This document shows, piece by piece, positions 41,828 through 51,987 of a DNA stretch of 64,000 nt (the first letter of the stretch is position 1; each line of letters begins with the position of its first letter). The position numbers and the translations under genes were made by a program. This stretch comes from Novosphingobium piscinae (GTDB lineage Bacteria > Pseudomonadota > Alphaproteobacteria > Sphingomonadales > Sphingomonadaceae), in NCBI RefSeq assembly GCF_014230355.1, contig NZ_JACLAX010000001.1:1-64000 (forward strand). The letters are read 5' to 3'. The notes below the pieces were generated by a model. It was not told the DNA's origin. It saw only the letters and a list, made by a program, of their open reading frames with translations, and ran no database searches.

Positions 41828-41887
41828 CGGTGCGGCCGGGTTGCCCCCAGAAATCAGCCCCAGATATCAGCCCCGGGAATCCAGCCT

Positions 41888-42973
41888 CTAGAAATCCAGC
41901 AGGGGCCGCACCCGCTTGTCCTCGTCGCACATCCGGGACAGGGCCTGCCACTCAGCCGTGGTGAGTGCTGGACGATAGACGGACCCCGTGCGTGCCGCCG
42001 CGGCATAGGCTGCCGCCCGCGCGGCCGAAGCCGGGTGCGAGGCCAGCATGGCCATCCACGCGCCGCGCGGTTCGGTCTTGGCCACCTTGGTGAAAAAGGC
42101 CGCAGTGGGCAGGGGTGAGACCGCCGCGACGGCCAGCCGCTCGCGCGCGAAGGCATCGGCTTCGTCCTCGGCCCCGCGCGAGTAGCGTAGTCCGGTGATC
42201 TGGGCGATCTGGCCCGGTACTGCGCCGCTGGTCCCGGCCAGCACCACCGACAGCCCGGCCTCCCGGAGCAGCGCCTGCATCACGTGCCGTTTGCGCACGT
42301 GACCAAGCTCGTGGGCGACAACCCCGGCGACCGCATCGGGCGACCTGAGTTCATCAAACAGGCCCGAGAACAGCACGATGCGGTTGCCGGGCAGGGCAGC
42401 GGCGTTGACCATGTCGAACTTGATGACCTGGGCCTCGACCGGTGGCTGCCCTGGCAGATCGACTGCCTGGATCAGCCGGGCGAGCGCGGCATCCCCTGCC
42501 GGGGTGTGGCAGGTTGCCGCCGACAGGTCGCCAACGAGTGCGGCGCCGATGCGCCGTTCGACCGCCAGCGGCACCAGCGGGCCGAGCCATTGTGGCGTGG
42601 TAAGCGCGGCGACGACCAGGCCGACGCTCACGGCGGTACAGGCCAGGACGGCGCGGAGCAGGCCGATCCGGTCGATCCAGCGGCCGTAGCGGGGCGGCGG
42701 CGGCAGCTGCGTGGCGAGCGCTGCAGGCAGGCCCTCCGGCAGGTCCAGCCGCCAGCCGGCATGCGCGGGGCGGACCAGCCGCTCGCCCCATGGTCCGGCC
42801 GCCTCGCGCGCCAGCGCGCTCAGGGCGACGCGCTCTTCGGCCCCGTCCGCGTACTCCAGCACCAGCGTGGCGCCGGCCAGATGCAGCCGAACCGCGTGCC
42901 GTTCGGCCGACCGTCCGTCGAACAGGAAGGCGGGGATCCCGCCCTCCGGTTCCGTTCCGGCCGGATCGCTCAC
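41888..42973 (-). CDS. M48 family metallopeptidase, membrane-anchored
   Basis: 361 aa, GTG start at 42973 overlapping the DUF898 stop. The first ~95 residues are a soluble domain, followed by a hydrophobic segment (about 105-135) and the zinc protease domain with HELGH (221-225). The third ligand Glu is probably in GAEDEADAFARE. The closest recognisable type is the HtpX/BepA-like M48C protease. It forms a two-gene unit with a polytopic DUF898 protein, suggesting membrane or envelope quality control. Confidence 0.87.
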   Translation of the reverse strand: MSDPAGTEPEGGIPAFLFDGRSAERHAVRLHLAGATLVLEYADGAEERVALSALAREAAGPWGERLVRPAHAGWRLDLPEGLPAALATQLPPPPRYGRWIDRIGLLRAVLACTAVSVGLVVAALTTPQWLGPLVPLAVERRIGAALVGDLSAATCHTPAGDAALARLIQAVDLPGQPPVEAQVIKFDMVNAAALPGNRIVLFSGLFDELRSPDAVAGVVAHELGHVRKRHVMQALLREAGLSVVLAGTSGAVPGQIAQITGLRYSRGAEDEADAFARERLAVAAVSPLPTAAFFTKVAKTEPRGAWMAMLASHPASAARAAAYAAAARTGSVYRPALTTAEWQALSRMCDEDKRVRPLLDF

Positions 42974-44049
42974 AGGGCGCCCATGTCGAACGCGTCGAGC
43001 AGGCCCTCGCCCTGACGCGGCGTGGCCGTGGTCGACTGGTTGAGCGCCGCCATGTCGATTTCGCCGAAGGCCTCGAGATGATCGATCAGGAACTTCCAGT
43101 GCCGGTAGTCGAGGAAGATGACGCCGATCCCGAGGGTCACCACCACGAGGGCGAAATCGCCCAGTAGCAGCACCAGCCAGTCCCGGGTGGTGGCGTCGAA
43201 GCGAAAAGTCAGCCGATCCAGCGCCATGCCGTCGACCATCTGGCGGAAGAACTTGGCGTAGAAGGCCATGACCACCAGCCCGAACAGCAGATAGAAGCAA
43301 AGGGCCCCGAGCACCACGAGCGCGAAACTTATCCCGGCACCAGCCAGACCGCCGCCCGCGGAGCGGCCCCAGGCGAGGGCCAGGCCGATCAGGACGAAGC
43401 CTGCGGCCAACCCGATGAGCGGCGCGAGGTAGCACAGCAGGTAACGCCGGATCAGGCCATCGACCGTGCCGTTGGCGCTGAAGCGATGCTGACCGAAGCT
43501 CATGGCGCTCCAGCGTTCGTTCCACAGGCTGACCATCGCCCAGGGCAGCAACAGGCCGAGCGCAAGGTAGCCCACTGCGTTCTTCCAGAGGTAGGACCAG
43601 CCGTAGCCCAGTCCCGGATCGTCGCTGCCGCCACGGATCCCGCGCCAGTAGGTGCGCGACAGGCGGTACCGCAGGCTGCGGAACAGCGCGACGCCGATCA
43701 GCAGCAGGACGAGGACAAGCTGGACCGTGCCGACCAGCCCGCCCAGCAGGGTCTGGCCCTGCAGTACAAGCGACTGGGTCAACATGTTGAGCAGGACCAG
43801 CGGCAGGACGATCAGCAGCAGCGCCATGACCGCGCCCTTGAACAGCTCGAGCCCGGTCCCGGCCCATTCGAGTCGGTCATCGATGAACCGGGTGCGCGAC
43901 CACAGGTAGCGGCGGCTCCGCGCCTTGCCCCAGAACCGGTAGAGGCCCAGCGTCACGATGGTCAGCAGCAGATTGGTGAAGGCGATCGGCGCGTAGTCCT
44001 GCCAGCGCCCGTCGAACTCGAACGCCGTGTCGGTCTGGTCCTCGGTCAT
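42970..44049 (-). CDS. DUF898 (YjgN-like) membrane protein
   Basis: 359 aa from the ATG at 44049. An N-terminal FEFDGRWQDYAPI segment and the conserved TLGLYRFWGKARSRRYLW are followed by about 6-8 hydrophobic helices. The YRFWGKA-type segment occurs more than once in such proteins and marks the YjgN/DUF898 family of unknown function. Overlap with the M48 protease gene suggests joint function in the inner membrane. Confidence 0.87.
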   Translation of the reverse strand: MTEDQTDTAFEFDGRWQDYAPIAFTNLLLTIVTLGLYRFWGKARSRRYLWSRTRFIDDRLEWAGTGLELFKGAVMALLLIVLPLVLLNMLTQSLVLQGQTLLGGLVGTVQLVLVLLLIGVALFRSLRYRLSRTYWRGIRGGSDDPGLGYGWSYLWKNAVGYLALGLLLPWAMVSLWNERWSAMSFGQHRFSANGTVDGLIRRYLLCYLAPLIGLAAGFVLIGLALAWGRSAGGGLAGAGISFALVVLGALCFYLLFGLVVMAFYAKFFRQMVDGMALDRLTFRFDATTRDWLVLLLGDFALVVVTLGIGVIFLDYRHWKFLIDHLEAFGEIDMAALNQSTTATPRQGEGLLDAFDMGAL

Positions 44050-44201
44050 CCGTACTCCCTGCGCGCCCCGGCTCTCGAGTGAAAACGATTTGTTCGGGTC
44101 GTGCAAGTCCGGGCGCGCAGGGATTGACAGTCGCGTTCGCAGCGGGTGGAGCAAGGTCTACGGACGGCACCGGGCCGTCCCGAGCAGCAACAGGCGGACC
44201 G

Positions 44202-45074
44202 ATGCCGATCGATCTCAGCGCCATCAAGGCCATTGACGTCCATGTCCACGCCGAGGTGAGCTGCCACGATCCGGAAGACCCGGTGATGGCACAGTTCTTC
44301 GACGCGGCCAGCGCCTACTTCAAGGCTCCGCGCGAACGTCCCAAGCTGCCCGAGATCGTCGAGATCTATCGCGAACAGCAGATCGCCTTCTGCCTTTTCA
44401 CCGTGGATGCGGAATCTGGTCTCGGGGCGAAGCGGGTGTCCAATTACGAGATCGCCGAATTCGCCGCCCGGCACGACGACATCTGCATTCCCTTCGCGTC
44501 GATTGATCCGCACAAGGGCAAACTCGGCGCGCGCGAGGCGCGCGATCTCGTGGAGAACCACGGGGTGCGAGGCTTCAAGTTCCACGGCATCGCACAGGAC
44601 ATCAGTCCCAATGACCGCGTGGCCTATCCGATCTATGAGGTGATCAACGCCTACCGGCTGCCGGCGATCTTCCACACCGGCCACTCGGGCATGGGCACCG
44701 GAATGCGCGGCGGTGGCGGACTGCGTCTGAAGTACGGGCAGCCGATGCTGGTCGACGACGTGGCGGTCGACTTTCCCGACATGAAGATCATTCTCGCCCA
44801 TCCGAGCTGGCCTTGGGTCGACGAAAGCCTCTCGATGGCGCTGCACAAGACCAACGTGTTCATTGACCTCAGCGGCTGGAGTCCCCGCTACTTTCCATCC
44901 CAGCTGGTGCACTATGCCAATACCCAGCTACGCGGGAAGATGCTGTTCGGTTCGGACTTTCCGCTGATCCATCCGCAGAAATGGCTCGACGCAGCCCGCC
45001 AGGTCGGCTTCCGCGACGAGGTGCTGCCGGCGATCATGAAAGACAATGCCGCAGCGCTGCTCGGCCTGACCTGA
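44202..45074 (+). CDS. Amidohydrolase 2 family protein
   Basis: 290 aa from the ATG at 44202, preceded by AGGCGGA. It has the TIM-barrel metal motif DVHVHAE near the N-terminus, a mid-barrel Lys/His segment GVRGFKFHG, HTGHSG and ILAHPSWPW, and the catalytic Asp in FGSDFPLIHP. This is the ACMSD/gamma-resorcylate-decarboxylase-type group, which decarboxylates or hydrolyses aromatic-derived acids. A flavin monooxygenase follows 109 bp downstream on the same strand. Confidence 0.87.
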   Translation: MPIDLSAIKAIDVHVHAEVSCHDPEDPVMAQFFDAASAYFKAPRERPKLPEIVEIYREQQIAFCLFTVDAESGLGAKRVSNYEIAEFAARHDDICIPFASIDPHKGKLGAREARDLVENHGVRGFKFHGIAQDISPNDRVAYPIYEVINAYRLPAIFHTGHSGMGTGMRGGGGLRLKYGQPMLVDDVAVDFPDMKIILAHPSWPWVDESLSMALHKTNVFIDLSGWSPRYFPSQLVHYANTQLRGKMLFGSDFPLIHPQKWLDAARQVGFRDEVLPAIMKDNAAALLGLT

Positions 45075-45183
45075 GCGCTACGGCTGCCGGGCGTGCGGCG
45101 TTGCCGCGGCGGCCACGAGGCGATAGGGCGCCGCGACGGGACTCGGGACCCGGAAGATCGAACGGGCGAGGCACGTTGCAGCT

Positions 45184-46476
45184 ATGACATCGGACAAGGT
45201 GCTGATCGCCGGAGGCGGATTGGGCGGACTCGCCCTGGCATTGACCCTCCACCAGATCGGGGTCGACTGCATCGTGCTGGAAAGCGTTGGGGAGCTCAAG
45301 CCGCTCGGCGTGGGGATCAACCTTCAGCCCAATGCCGTGCGTGAATTGCACGATCTCGGAATCGGCGAGGACGAACTCGACTCGGTGGGCATCGCCGCGC
45401 GCGAGTGGGCGCTGGTCGGGCGCAACGGACGCGAAATCTACAGTGAGCCGCGTGGCAAGCTGGCTGGTTATCGCTGGCACCAGTACGCGGTCCATCGCGG
45501 CCGCTTCCACCTGCTGCTTTACCGCAAGGTTCTGGAACGGCTTGGCCCCGGTGCGGTGCGCCTCGGCCACAAGGTCACCGGCTACCAAACCGCCGCCGAC
45601 GGCAGCGTGGCCGCGCTGGTCACCGACGGCGCGGGCACCGCCAGCGTCTGGCCCTGCCGCCTGCTGATCGGGGCCGACGGGATCCATTCCGCGGTGCGGG
45701 CGCAGATGCACCCCGACCAGCCGCCGATCAACTGGGGCGGTACGATCATGTGGCGCGGCACGGCGCGCGGCGTGCCGATCCGCACCGGATCTTCTTTCGT
45801 CGGGCTCGGCTCGAGCCGTCACCGCGTGGTCCTCTATCCGATCTCGCAACCCGACGCGGACGGCCTGGCCGATATCAACTGGATCGCCGAACAGACCTAC
45901 GATGCGGACCATGACTGGGCCAAGTCCGGCTGGTTCCGCCCGGTACCGCTGGACGCCTTCGCCCATCTGTTCGACGATTTTGTCTACGATTGGCTTGATC
46001 TGCCGGCCCTGCTCGCCGGCTCGGAGGTTGCCTACGAAAACCCGATGATCGACCGCGATCCGCTGCCGACCTGGGTGGACGGCCGGGTTGGCCTGCTCGG
46101 CGATGCGGCGCATCCGATGTATCCCACCGGATCGAACGGCGCCTCGCAGGCGATCGTCGATGGCCGCGTACTCGGACGGATCATGTTGACGCACGGGGTT
46201 GGACCCGGGGCGCTGGCTGCCTACGACGCCGAGCTGTGCGGGCCGATCGGGCAGGTCGCGCTGCGCAACCGCGGCGCCGGGCCGTTCGGCCTGCTCAACC
46301 TCGTCGACGAACGTTGCGGCGGCGAGTTCAGCGATATCGACGCGGTGATCCCTCCGGCCGAGCGGGCCGCCTTCATGCTGGCCTACCAGCAGGCCGCGGG
46401 CTTCGCCAAGGACCGGCTCAACGCCGCGCCACCGATCATCCCACAGGACGCCGCCGTGGCCCAGGTCACGGCATGA
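45184..46476 (+). CDS. FAD-dependent aromatic monooxygenase (PHBH fold)
   Basis: 430 aa. N-terminal dinucleotide motif AGGGLGGLALALTLHQ, then GVGINLQPNAVREL, the second FAD region LLIGADGIHSAVRAQ and the third, GDAAHPMYPTGSNGASQAI (about residue 305). It resembles salicylate and 3-hydroxybenzoate hydroxylases. It would use NAD(P)H and O2 to hydroxylate an aromatic acid. Its stop overlaps the DUF3237 start, and an amidohydrolase precedes it. Confidence 0.89.
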   Translation: MTSDKVLIAGGGLGGLALALTLHQIGVDCIVLESVGELKPLGVGINLQPNAVRELHDLGIGEDELDSVGIAAREWALVGRNGREIYSEPRGKLAGYRWHQYAVHRGRFHLLLYRKVLERLGPGAVRLGHKVTGYQTAADGSVAALVTDGAGTASVWPCRLLIGADGIHSAVRAQMHPDQPPINWGGTIMWRGTARGVPIRTGSSFVGLGSSRHRVVLYPISQPDADGLADINWIAEQTYDADHDWAKSGWFRPVPLDAFAHLFDDFVYDWLDLPALLAGSEVAYENPMIDRDPLPTWVDGRVGLLGDAAHPMYPTGSNGASQAIVDGRVLGRIMLTHGVGPGALAAYDAELCGPIGQVALRNRGAGPFGLLNLVDERCGGEFSDIDAVIPPAERAAFMLAYQQAAGFAKDRLNAAPPIIPQDAAVAQVTA

Positions 46477-46940
46477 TAGACCTGCCGGTGCCGGCCCTCG
46501 TTCCGGCTTTTGACCTGGTGGTCGAGCTCGCCCAGCCGGTCGAGCTGGGGCAGAGCCCGGCGGGGGTGCGGCGGATCATCCCGATCATCGGCGGCACCGC
46601 GCATGGCCCGCTGCTCGAGGGGCGGATCCTGCCGATCGGGGCGGACTGGCAGACCGGGCAGACCGGGGGCATCGCCGCGCTCGATGCGCGCTATGCGATC
46701 GAGACCACCGACGGCGCGGTGATCGAGGTGGTCAGCCAAGGCATGCGCCACGCCCCGGCCGCTGTGTCCGCGCGGATCGCCGCGGGCGAGGCCGTGCCCC
46801 CCGCCGCTGTCTACATGCGCACGTTGATCCGGCTCGAGACCGGCGCACCAGCCTACGACTGGGTCAACCGCGCGCTGTTCCTGGCCGCCGGGGGCAAGAG
46901 CGGCAACACGGTCCGGCTCGCGGTCTACCGGATCGACTGA
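46473..46940 (+). CDS. DUF3237 family protein
   Basis: 155 aa, ATG overlapping the monooxygenase stop (ATGA). The family features are RRIIPIIGGTAHGPLLEGRI, GADWQTG and DARYAIETTDGAVIEV, with a C-terminal YDWVNRALF. DUF3237 proteins are small barrel-like proteins of unknown function found beside aromatic-degrading enzymes. Coupling to the monooxygenase suggests it handles the hydroxylated product. Confidence 0.86.
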   Translation: MIDLPVPALVPAFDLVVELAQPVELGQSPAGVRRIIPIIGGTAHGPLLEGRILPIGADWQTGQTGGIAALDARYAIETTDGAVIEVVSQGMRHAPAAVSARIAAGEAVPPAAVYMRTLIRLETGAPAYDWVNRALFLAAGGKSGNTVRLAVYRID

Positions 46941-46945
46941 GCCGG

Positions 46946-49105
46946 TCAGGCAGGCTCGTAGGGCAGGGTGCGCAGGCGCTGCCCGGTCAGGCTGCTGATC
47001 GCATTGGCGAGGGCGGCGATCGCCGGCGGCATGGCCGGTTCCCCCAGCCCGGTCGGCGGATTGTCGCTGCGCACCATCGAAATGGCGATCTCGGGCACGA
47101 CATCGATGCGCGGCAGCGCATAGCCATCGAAGTTGGCCACCTGCACCTGGCCCTGGTCGATCGGCACCTTCAGCCCGGACAGGACATGGCCCATGCCCTC
47201 GATCACCGAGCCGCGAATCTGCTGCTCGGCATTGAGCGGGTTGATGATCGTGCTGCCGATGTCGCCGGCCACCCAGACCTTGACCGGGCGGATCCCGCCG
47301 TCCTCGCGGCGGCAGTCGGCCACTGCCGCGAAGTAGCCGCGGTGGCTGAAGTAGAACCCGAAGCCGCGGCCCGGCGTGGCGCCGCGCCACTCAGCCTGGC
47401 GCATCACCTCGCGGATCACGGTCGCGGCCCGGCCGGTGTCGAATGCAGGACTGCGGCTGCCGGCCGGCGGGGCGATCGATCGTGGCGCGCCCAGCAGGTC
47501 CAGCATCAGGTCGGGCAGGGTCTTGCCAGCCGCCGCCGCCACTTCGTCCAGAAATCCCTGGGTTGCGAAGGCCAGCGCATTGGAGCCCGGCGCGCGCAGC
47601 CAGCCGAGCGGCACATTCGTTTCCAGCACGGTCACGCCGAGATCGGCGTGGTCGACCAGCTCCGCCGGCACGGTGGCCTCGAGATCTGCGCCGCGGCCCG
47701 GCTTGCCATTGGCGCCGAAGGTCACGAGATGGTTCCGGAACGCAACGAGCTTGCCTGCCGCATCCAGCCCGGCTTCGAACTTGTGGAAGCCGGCGGCCCG
47801 GAAGAAGTCGAGCTTGAAGTCCTCCTGACGGTCGAACAGCAGCTTGACCGGCCGGCCCGGCAGTTCGCGCGCGATCGCCGCGGTCAGGGCCATGTAGTCG
47901 TTCTGCAGGCGGCGGCCGAAACCCCCGCCGGCGCGGGTCAGGTGGATGGTGATGTCGCCCGGAGCAAGACCCAGGGTCTTGGCGATCAGCGCGGCGCCGC
48001 CGCCCGGCAGCTGGGTGGGAGCCCACAGCTCGATCTTGCCCTCGGCGAAGCGCGCCGTGCAGTTTTGCGGCTCCAGTGTGGCGTGAGCGGCAAAGGGATA
48101 AGTGTAGGTCGCCGTCAGTTGCCGCGCCGAACCGGCCAGCGCCGTGGCTGCATCGCCCCGCGCCAGCACCGGGACCTGCGGCTTGCCGGCATGCGCCGCT
48201 TGCGCCGCTGCGGCAAAGGCCGCATCGGAATGGCGCTCGCGGCCCTCGTTGTCCCAGGTGGCCAGCAGCACCTTGCGCGCCTCGCTCGCCGTCCACCAGC
48301 TTTCGGCCACCACGGCAAGGGCATCGATCGGCGCATCGGCCTCGCCGATCCGGCGCAGCGGGATCACCTTGAGGACACCGGGGAGGGCCAGCGCCGGTGC
48401 GGCATCGAAGCTGCGCAGCACGGCGCCGCGCACCGGCGGGGTGAGCAGCGCGGCATGGACCATCCCGGGCAGCCGGGTGTCGATCCCGAACAGCGGCTCG
48501 CCCCTGACGATCGCCGGGGTATCGACCCCGCGCTGCGGCTGACCGATGATCGAGTAGCGGGCCGGGTCCTTCAGCGTCAGCGTCGCCATGGCGGGAACGG
48601 CCTGGCGGCTGGCGGCGGCGGCGAAGGCAGCATAGGGAGCGCGGCGGCCGCTGGCGGCATGGCTGACCTCGCCCGCAGCGGTGGTCAGCTGCGCCGCGGG
48701 CACACCCCACTGTTCGGCTGCGGCGGCGACGATCATGGCCCGCGCCGCGGCTCCGGCCTGCCGCATCGGCAACCAGTTGGTGGGCGTTGCCGTGCTGCCG
48801 CCGGCGACCTGCGGACCATAGCGCGCCGGATCGACCAGCGCCTGCTCGATCCGCACCGCGCTCCAGGCCACGTCGAGCTCCTCGGCGATCAGCATCGGCA
48901 GCATTGTCTTGACGCCCTGGCCGATCTCCGGGTTCTTGGCGATGATGGTCACGCTGTTATCCGGGTTGAGCCGGACGAAGGCGCCCAGCGCGGGGCCGGC
49001 GGCCGGGCCGGTGGCGGCGGTCGCCAGCTCGATGTCGAAAGCCAGCGCCCCGCCCGCGGCAAGCAGGGCCTTCAGCACAAAGCGGCGGTCGGTCTCAGCC
49101 GGCAT
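46946..49105 (-). CDS. Molybdopterin-binding subunit of a xanthine-dehydrogenase-family oxidoreductase (IorB-like)
   Basis: 719 aa. The start shows a twin-arginine-like [19 protein letters not shown], so periplasmic location is likely. Molybdenum cofactor segments include [21 protein letters not shown] and the catalytic Glu in [10 protein letters not shown] near the C-terminus. It is the one-chain catalytic subunit type of isoquinoline 1-oxidoreductase, hydroxylating N-heterocycles or aldehydes with water. The small iron-sulfur subunit overlaps it by 11 bases upstream. There is no adjacent cytochrome. Confidence 0.9.
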   Translation of the reverse strand: MPAETDRRFVLKALLAAGGALAFDIELATAATGPAAGPALGAFVRLNPDNSVTIIAKNPEIGQGVKTMLPMLIAEELDVAWSAVRIEQALVDPARYGPQVAGGSTATPTNWLPMRQAGAAARAMIVAAAAEQWGVPAAQLTTAAGEVSHAASGRRAPYAAFAAAASRQAVPAMATLTLKDPARYSIIGQPQRGVDTPAIVRGEPLFGIDTRLPGMVHAALLTPPVRGAVLRSFDAAPALALPGVLKVIPLRRIGEADAPIDALAVVAESWWTASEARKVLLATWDNEGRERHSDAAFAAAAQAAHAGKPQVPVLARGDAATALAGSARQLTATYTYPFAAHATLEPQNCTARFAEGKIELWAPTQLPGGGAALIAKTLGLAPGDITIHLTRAGGGFGRRLQNDYMALTAAIARELPGRPVKLLFDRQEDFKLDFFRAAGFHKFEAGLDAAGKLVAFRNHLVTFGANGKPGRGADLEATVPAELVDHADLGVTVLETNVPLGWLRAPGSNALAFATQGFLDEVAAAAGKTLPDLMLDLLGAPRSIAPPAGSRSPAFDTGRAATVIREVMRQAEWRGATPGRGFGFYFSHRGYFAAVADCRREDGGIRPVKVWVAGDIGSTIINPLNAEQQIRGSVIEGMGHVLSGLKVPIDQGQVQVANFDGYALPRIDVVPEIAISMVRSDNPPTGLGEPAMPPAIAALANAISSLTGQRLRTLPYEPA

Positions 49106-49595
49106 GTCCGGTCTCCCCGTCCCGGGCGGCGCGGCGGGTTCCCCCGGCGGCCGCCTGGTGGATCGCGGCGCGGATGCGGTGGTAGGTGCCGCAGCGGCAG
49201 AGGTTGCCGCTCATCGCCGCATCGATCGCGGCATCGTCGGGCCTTGGATTGGCGGCAAGCAACGAGGCCGCGCTCATGATCTGACCGGCCTGGCAATAGC
49301 CGCACTGCGGCACGTCCAGATCGACCCAGGCGGCGCGCAGGCGTTGCCCCACAGCGGTAGCGCCGACTCCCTCGATCGTGGTCACCTTGGCCTTGCCCAC
49401 CGCGCTCAACGGGGTCGAGCAGGAGCGCACCGCCTCGCCGTCGAGCAGCACGGTGCAGGCGCCGCACAGCCCCTGGCCGCAGCCGAACTTCGGCCCGCTG
49501 AGCGCCAGCTCCTCGCGCAGGACCCAGAGCAGCGGCTTGTCGCCGGGCGCCTCGACCGTTCGGGCTTTGCCATTGACCGTGAGTGCGAACTTCAT
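49095..49595 (-). CDS. [2Fe-2S] subunit of the molybdenum hydroxylase (IorA-like)
   Basis: 166 aa from the ATG at 49595. A plant-type [2Fe-2S] site [15 protein letters not shown] (about residues 39-53) and a second helical [2Fe-2S] site CGYCQAGQ with NLCRCGTY (about 98-135). It passes electrons from the molybdenum site to an outside acceptor. It carries no signal peptide, so it would be exported with the Tat-tagged large subunit. Confidence 0.93.
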   Translation of the reverse strand: MKFALTVNGKARTVEAPGDKPLLWVLREELALSGPKFGCGQGLCGACTVLLDGEAVRSCSTPLSAVGKAKVTTIEGVGATAVGQRLRAAWVDLDVPQCGYCQAGQIMSAASLLAANPRPDDAAIDAAMSGNLCRCGTYHRIRAAIHQAAAGGTRRAARDGETGHAG

Positions 49596-49705
49596 GGGAT
49601 CCTTCCGTCGCGGGCGGGCATCTTGGCGCTCCGCTATCAACATGTTAGCCTGCGGCCTTCGCGGGGTGAACCCGCTTTCGCAGCCCCTGTCCGACAAGGC
49701 ACGGC

Positions 49706-50806
49706 TCAGCCGATCGCCCAGCCCGCCGCGTCATCGGGGGTGAAAGTCCGTGGGGGCAGACCGGCGTCACGCCCGATCCGGGCAAGGTAGTCGACCACAG
49801 CCGCGGCGCGCGGGCCGGCGGGAGTCGGGCGCCCGGGGGGCTCGAACCACAGCGGGATCAGCCCGGCCACCACCGCGCCATCGGCAGCGATCCGCAGGCG
49901 CCCGATCAGGCCGTACCGCGCATCGGGGTGGAACGGCGCCAGCGGATAGTCGGGCAGCGGCTCGAAGCCGAACAGCACCTTGCGACGCGCGGCCCATTCG
50001 GCCCTCGCTGGATGGTCCTGCGCCGGGGTCAGGGCATGGGTGACGACGCAGCCGTTGCCGAGACCGTGGAAGATCGGCTTGCCGCGATAGAGTTCGATCC
50101 CGCGGGCGATGTGGGCATGGTGTCCGGCTACCGCGTCAGCCCCGGCATCGATCGCCGCCTGGGCGATCGGGCGTTCGTAGGGGGCCAGTTCGGCAACGCG
50201 GTGAGTGATGCCCTTGTGCAGGGCAACGATCACGATGTCCGCCCGGGCCCGCGCCGCGGCGATGTCGTCCTGCATCGCCGCGAGCGAATCCGGGTCGATC
50301 ACGCGCAAGCGCGCCTGCGGTCGGCTGGGCCCGCCATCCTCGGCACGCACCGCGACATAGGCACAGCCGGGGCGCGCCGACCCGGCCCAGCACAGCTCCG
50401 GGCCGACGCAGTTGTAGCTGAGCAGCGCGACGCGGCGTCCGGCCCAGTCGAGCAAGGCCGGCGCGCGGGCACTGGCCAGATCGGGCCCGGCCCCGGCATG
50501 GGCAATGCCCTGGGCGGTCAGCCCGGCCATCGTGTCGGCCAGCCCGGTCGCGCCGCAGTCCATCATGTGGTTGCCGGCCAGCGAGACCGCGCCGATCCCG
50601 GCCCTGGCCAGTGTGGCGAGATGCGCCGGATCGGCCCCCGGGGCGGGCACGTCGCCGGCCAGTTCCTCGGTGCTGGTGGTGTGCGGCACCTCGAGATGGC
50701 CGATCACCAGCCCCGCGGCGCGGGTCAGCGGCGCGATCCCGCCCAGCCAGTGATCGGGGTCGGGCACGTCAAGGATCAGGTCGCCCAGCAGCAGCAGGTC
50801 GCTCAT
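49706..50806 (-). CDS. CapA-like metallophosphoesterase, last gene of the CoA/TRAP operon
   Basis: 366 aa from the ATG at 50806, which overlaps the CoA-transferase stop. It has the CapA/YwtB pattern: LLLGDLILD at the N-terminus, [19 protein letters not shown] (Asn-His of the phosphoesterase), VALHKGITH and [24 protein letters not shown]. Relatives take part in poly-gamma-glutamate capsule formation, but no capsule genes are present. There is no signal peptide, unlike many CapA proteins. Its role in a carboxylate/CoA operon is unknown. Confidence 0.85.
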   Translation of the reverse strand: MSDLLLLGDLILDVPDPDHWLGGIAPLTRAAGLVIGHLEVPHTTSTEELAGDVPAPGADPAHLATLARAGIGAVSLAGNHMMDCGATGLADTMAGLTAQGIAHAGAGPDLASARAPALLDWAGRRVALLSYNCVGPELCWAGSARPGCAYVAVRAEDGGPSRPQARLRVIDPDSLAAMQDDIAAARARADIVIVALHKGITHRVAELAPYERPIAQAAIDAGADAVAGHHAHIARGIELYRGKPIFHGLGNGCVVTHALTPAQDHPARAEWAARRKVLFGFEPLPDYPLAPFHPDARYGLIGRLRIAADGAVVAGLIPLWFEPPGRPTPAGPRAAAVVDYLARIGRDAGLPPRTFTPDDAAGWAIG

Positions 50807-51987
50807 GGCGACGGCTCCGCGTCCAGCGCCGCGATCTCTGCGGCCGACAGGCCAAGCTCGGCCAGCACTGACCCGGTATGTTCGCCCAGCGCCGGCACCC
50901 GCAGCGGCTCGGCTGGCGGCGTGGCGGCGAAGCCCGGGCCGAGCACCGTCAACGGATCTTCGTGCCCCGGCAGGTCGGCAGGCTGCACCAGTCCGCGCGC
51001 GGCGACATGGGGATGGCTGAGCGCCTCGCCGATATCGCGGATTCGCGCCGCGGGGACCCCGGCGGCGGTGAGCCGCAGCTCGAGTTCGGCCGCATTGCGG
51101 GTCAGCAGGTGCGTAGTCAGCCAGGCCTTCAGCTCGCCATAATGCGCGACCCGGTCCGCGTGGGTGGCGAAGCGTGGATCGCTGCCCAGCTCGGGGTGGC
51201 CCAGCTCGCGGAACAGGGCCTCGATCTGGTGCTGCATGTTCGCGCCCAGCGCGATCCAGCCATCGGCGGTGGCATAGTACTCGGCGGTGGCCACCAGGCG
51301 GAACCCGCGGTTGCCGGTGCCCTTGGGCGCGACCCCGGTGTAGGACCACATCGCCGCCGCCGTGCCCATGATCTTGAGTGCGGCGTCGAGCATGGCGATG
51401 TCAATGTGCTGGCCGGTCCCGCCCGCGTCGCGTTCGCGCAGGGCCGCCAGCACCCCGATCACCCCGAGATAGCCGGTGAAGCTGTCGACCACGGGCAGTC
51501 CGATCTTGAACGGGCGCTCGTCGAACCCGTTCATCATCGCCATGCCCGAGACGGCCTGGGCGATATGGTCGTAGGCGCCCCAGTCGCGCAGCGGGCCGTG
51601 TTGCCCGAACCCGCTGAGCGATACCATCACCAGCCGCGGATTGACCGCGTGGAGCGCGGACCAGCCCAATCCGAGCCGGTCGATCACCCCGGGGCGGAAG
51701 TTCTCGGCCACGATGTCGGCGCGCGCGGCGAGGCGCAGGGCCACGGCGCGGCCGGCGGCAGTCTTGAGATCGAGCACGACCGAGCGCTTGCCGGCGTTGA
51801 GCGCGGCGAAGGGCACGCTCATCCCCGGGGCGCCGGCGTGCTCGGTATAGTGGCGGAAGGCATCGCCGTTGCCCGGCGGTTCGATCTTGATCACCTCGGC
51901 CCCCAGCTGGAGCAGCATCTGGGTGCAGGTCGATCCGGCGATGGCGTGGGTGAAGTCGAGCACCCGCAGCCCGGCGAGCGGGCTCAT
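50803..51987 (-). CDS. CaiB/BaiF (type III) CoA-transferase 1
   Basis: 394 aa. It has the N-terminal LAGLRVLDFTHAIAGSTC, NAGKRSVVLDL, VAENFRPGVIDRLGLG and the expected catalytic Asp140 in WGAYDHIAQAVSG. It transfers CoA between carboxylic acids through an aspartyl-CoA anhydride. It is closest in pattern to formyl-CoA or succinyl-CoA-type members. It overlaps its neighbours by four bases on both sides. Confidence 0.92.
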   Translation of the reverse strand: MSPLAGLRVLDFTHAIAGSTCTQMLLQLGAEVIKIEPPGNGDAFRHYTEHAGAPGMSVPFAALNAGKRSVVLDLKTAAGRAVALRLAARADIVAENFRPGVIDRLGLGWSALHAVNPRLVMVSLSGFGQHGPLRDWGAYDHIAQAVSGMAMMNGFDERPFKIGLPVVDSFTGYLGVIGVLAALRERDAGGTGQHIDIAMLDAALKIMGTAAAMWSYTGVAPKGTGNRGFRLVATAEYYATADGWIALGANMQHQIEALFRELGHPELGSDPRFATHADRVAHYGELKAWLTTHLLTRNAAELELRLTAAGVPAARIRDIGEALSHPHVAARGLVQPADLPGHEDPLTVLGPGFAATPPAEPLRVPALGEHTGSVLAELGLSAAEIAALDAEPSP

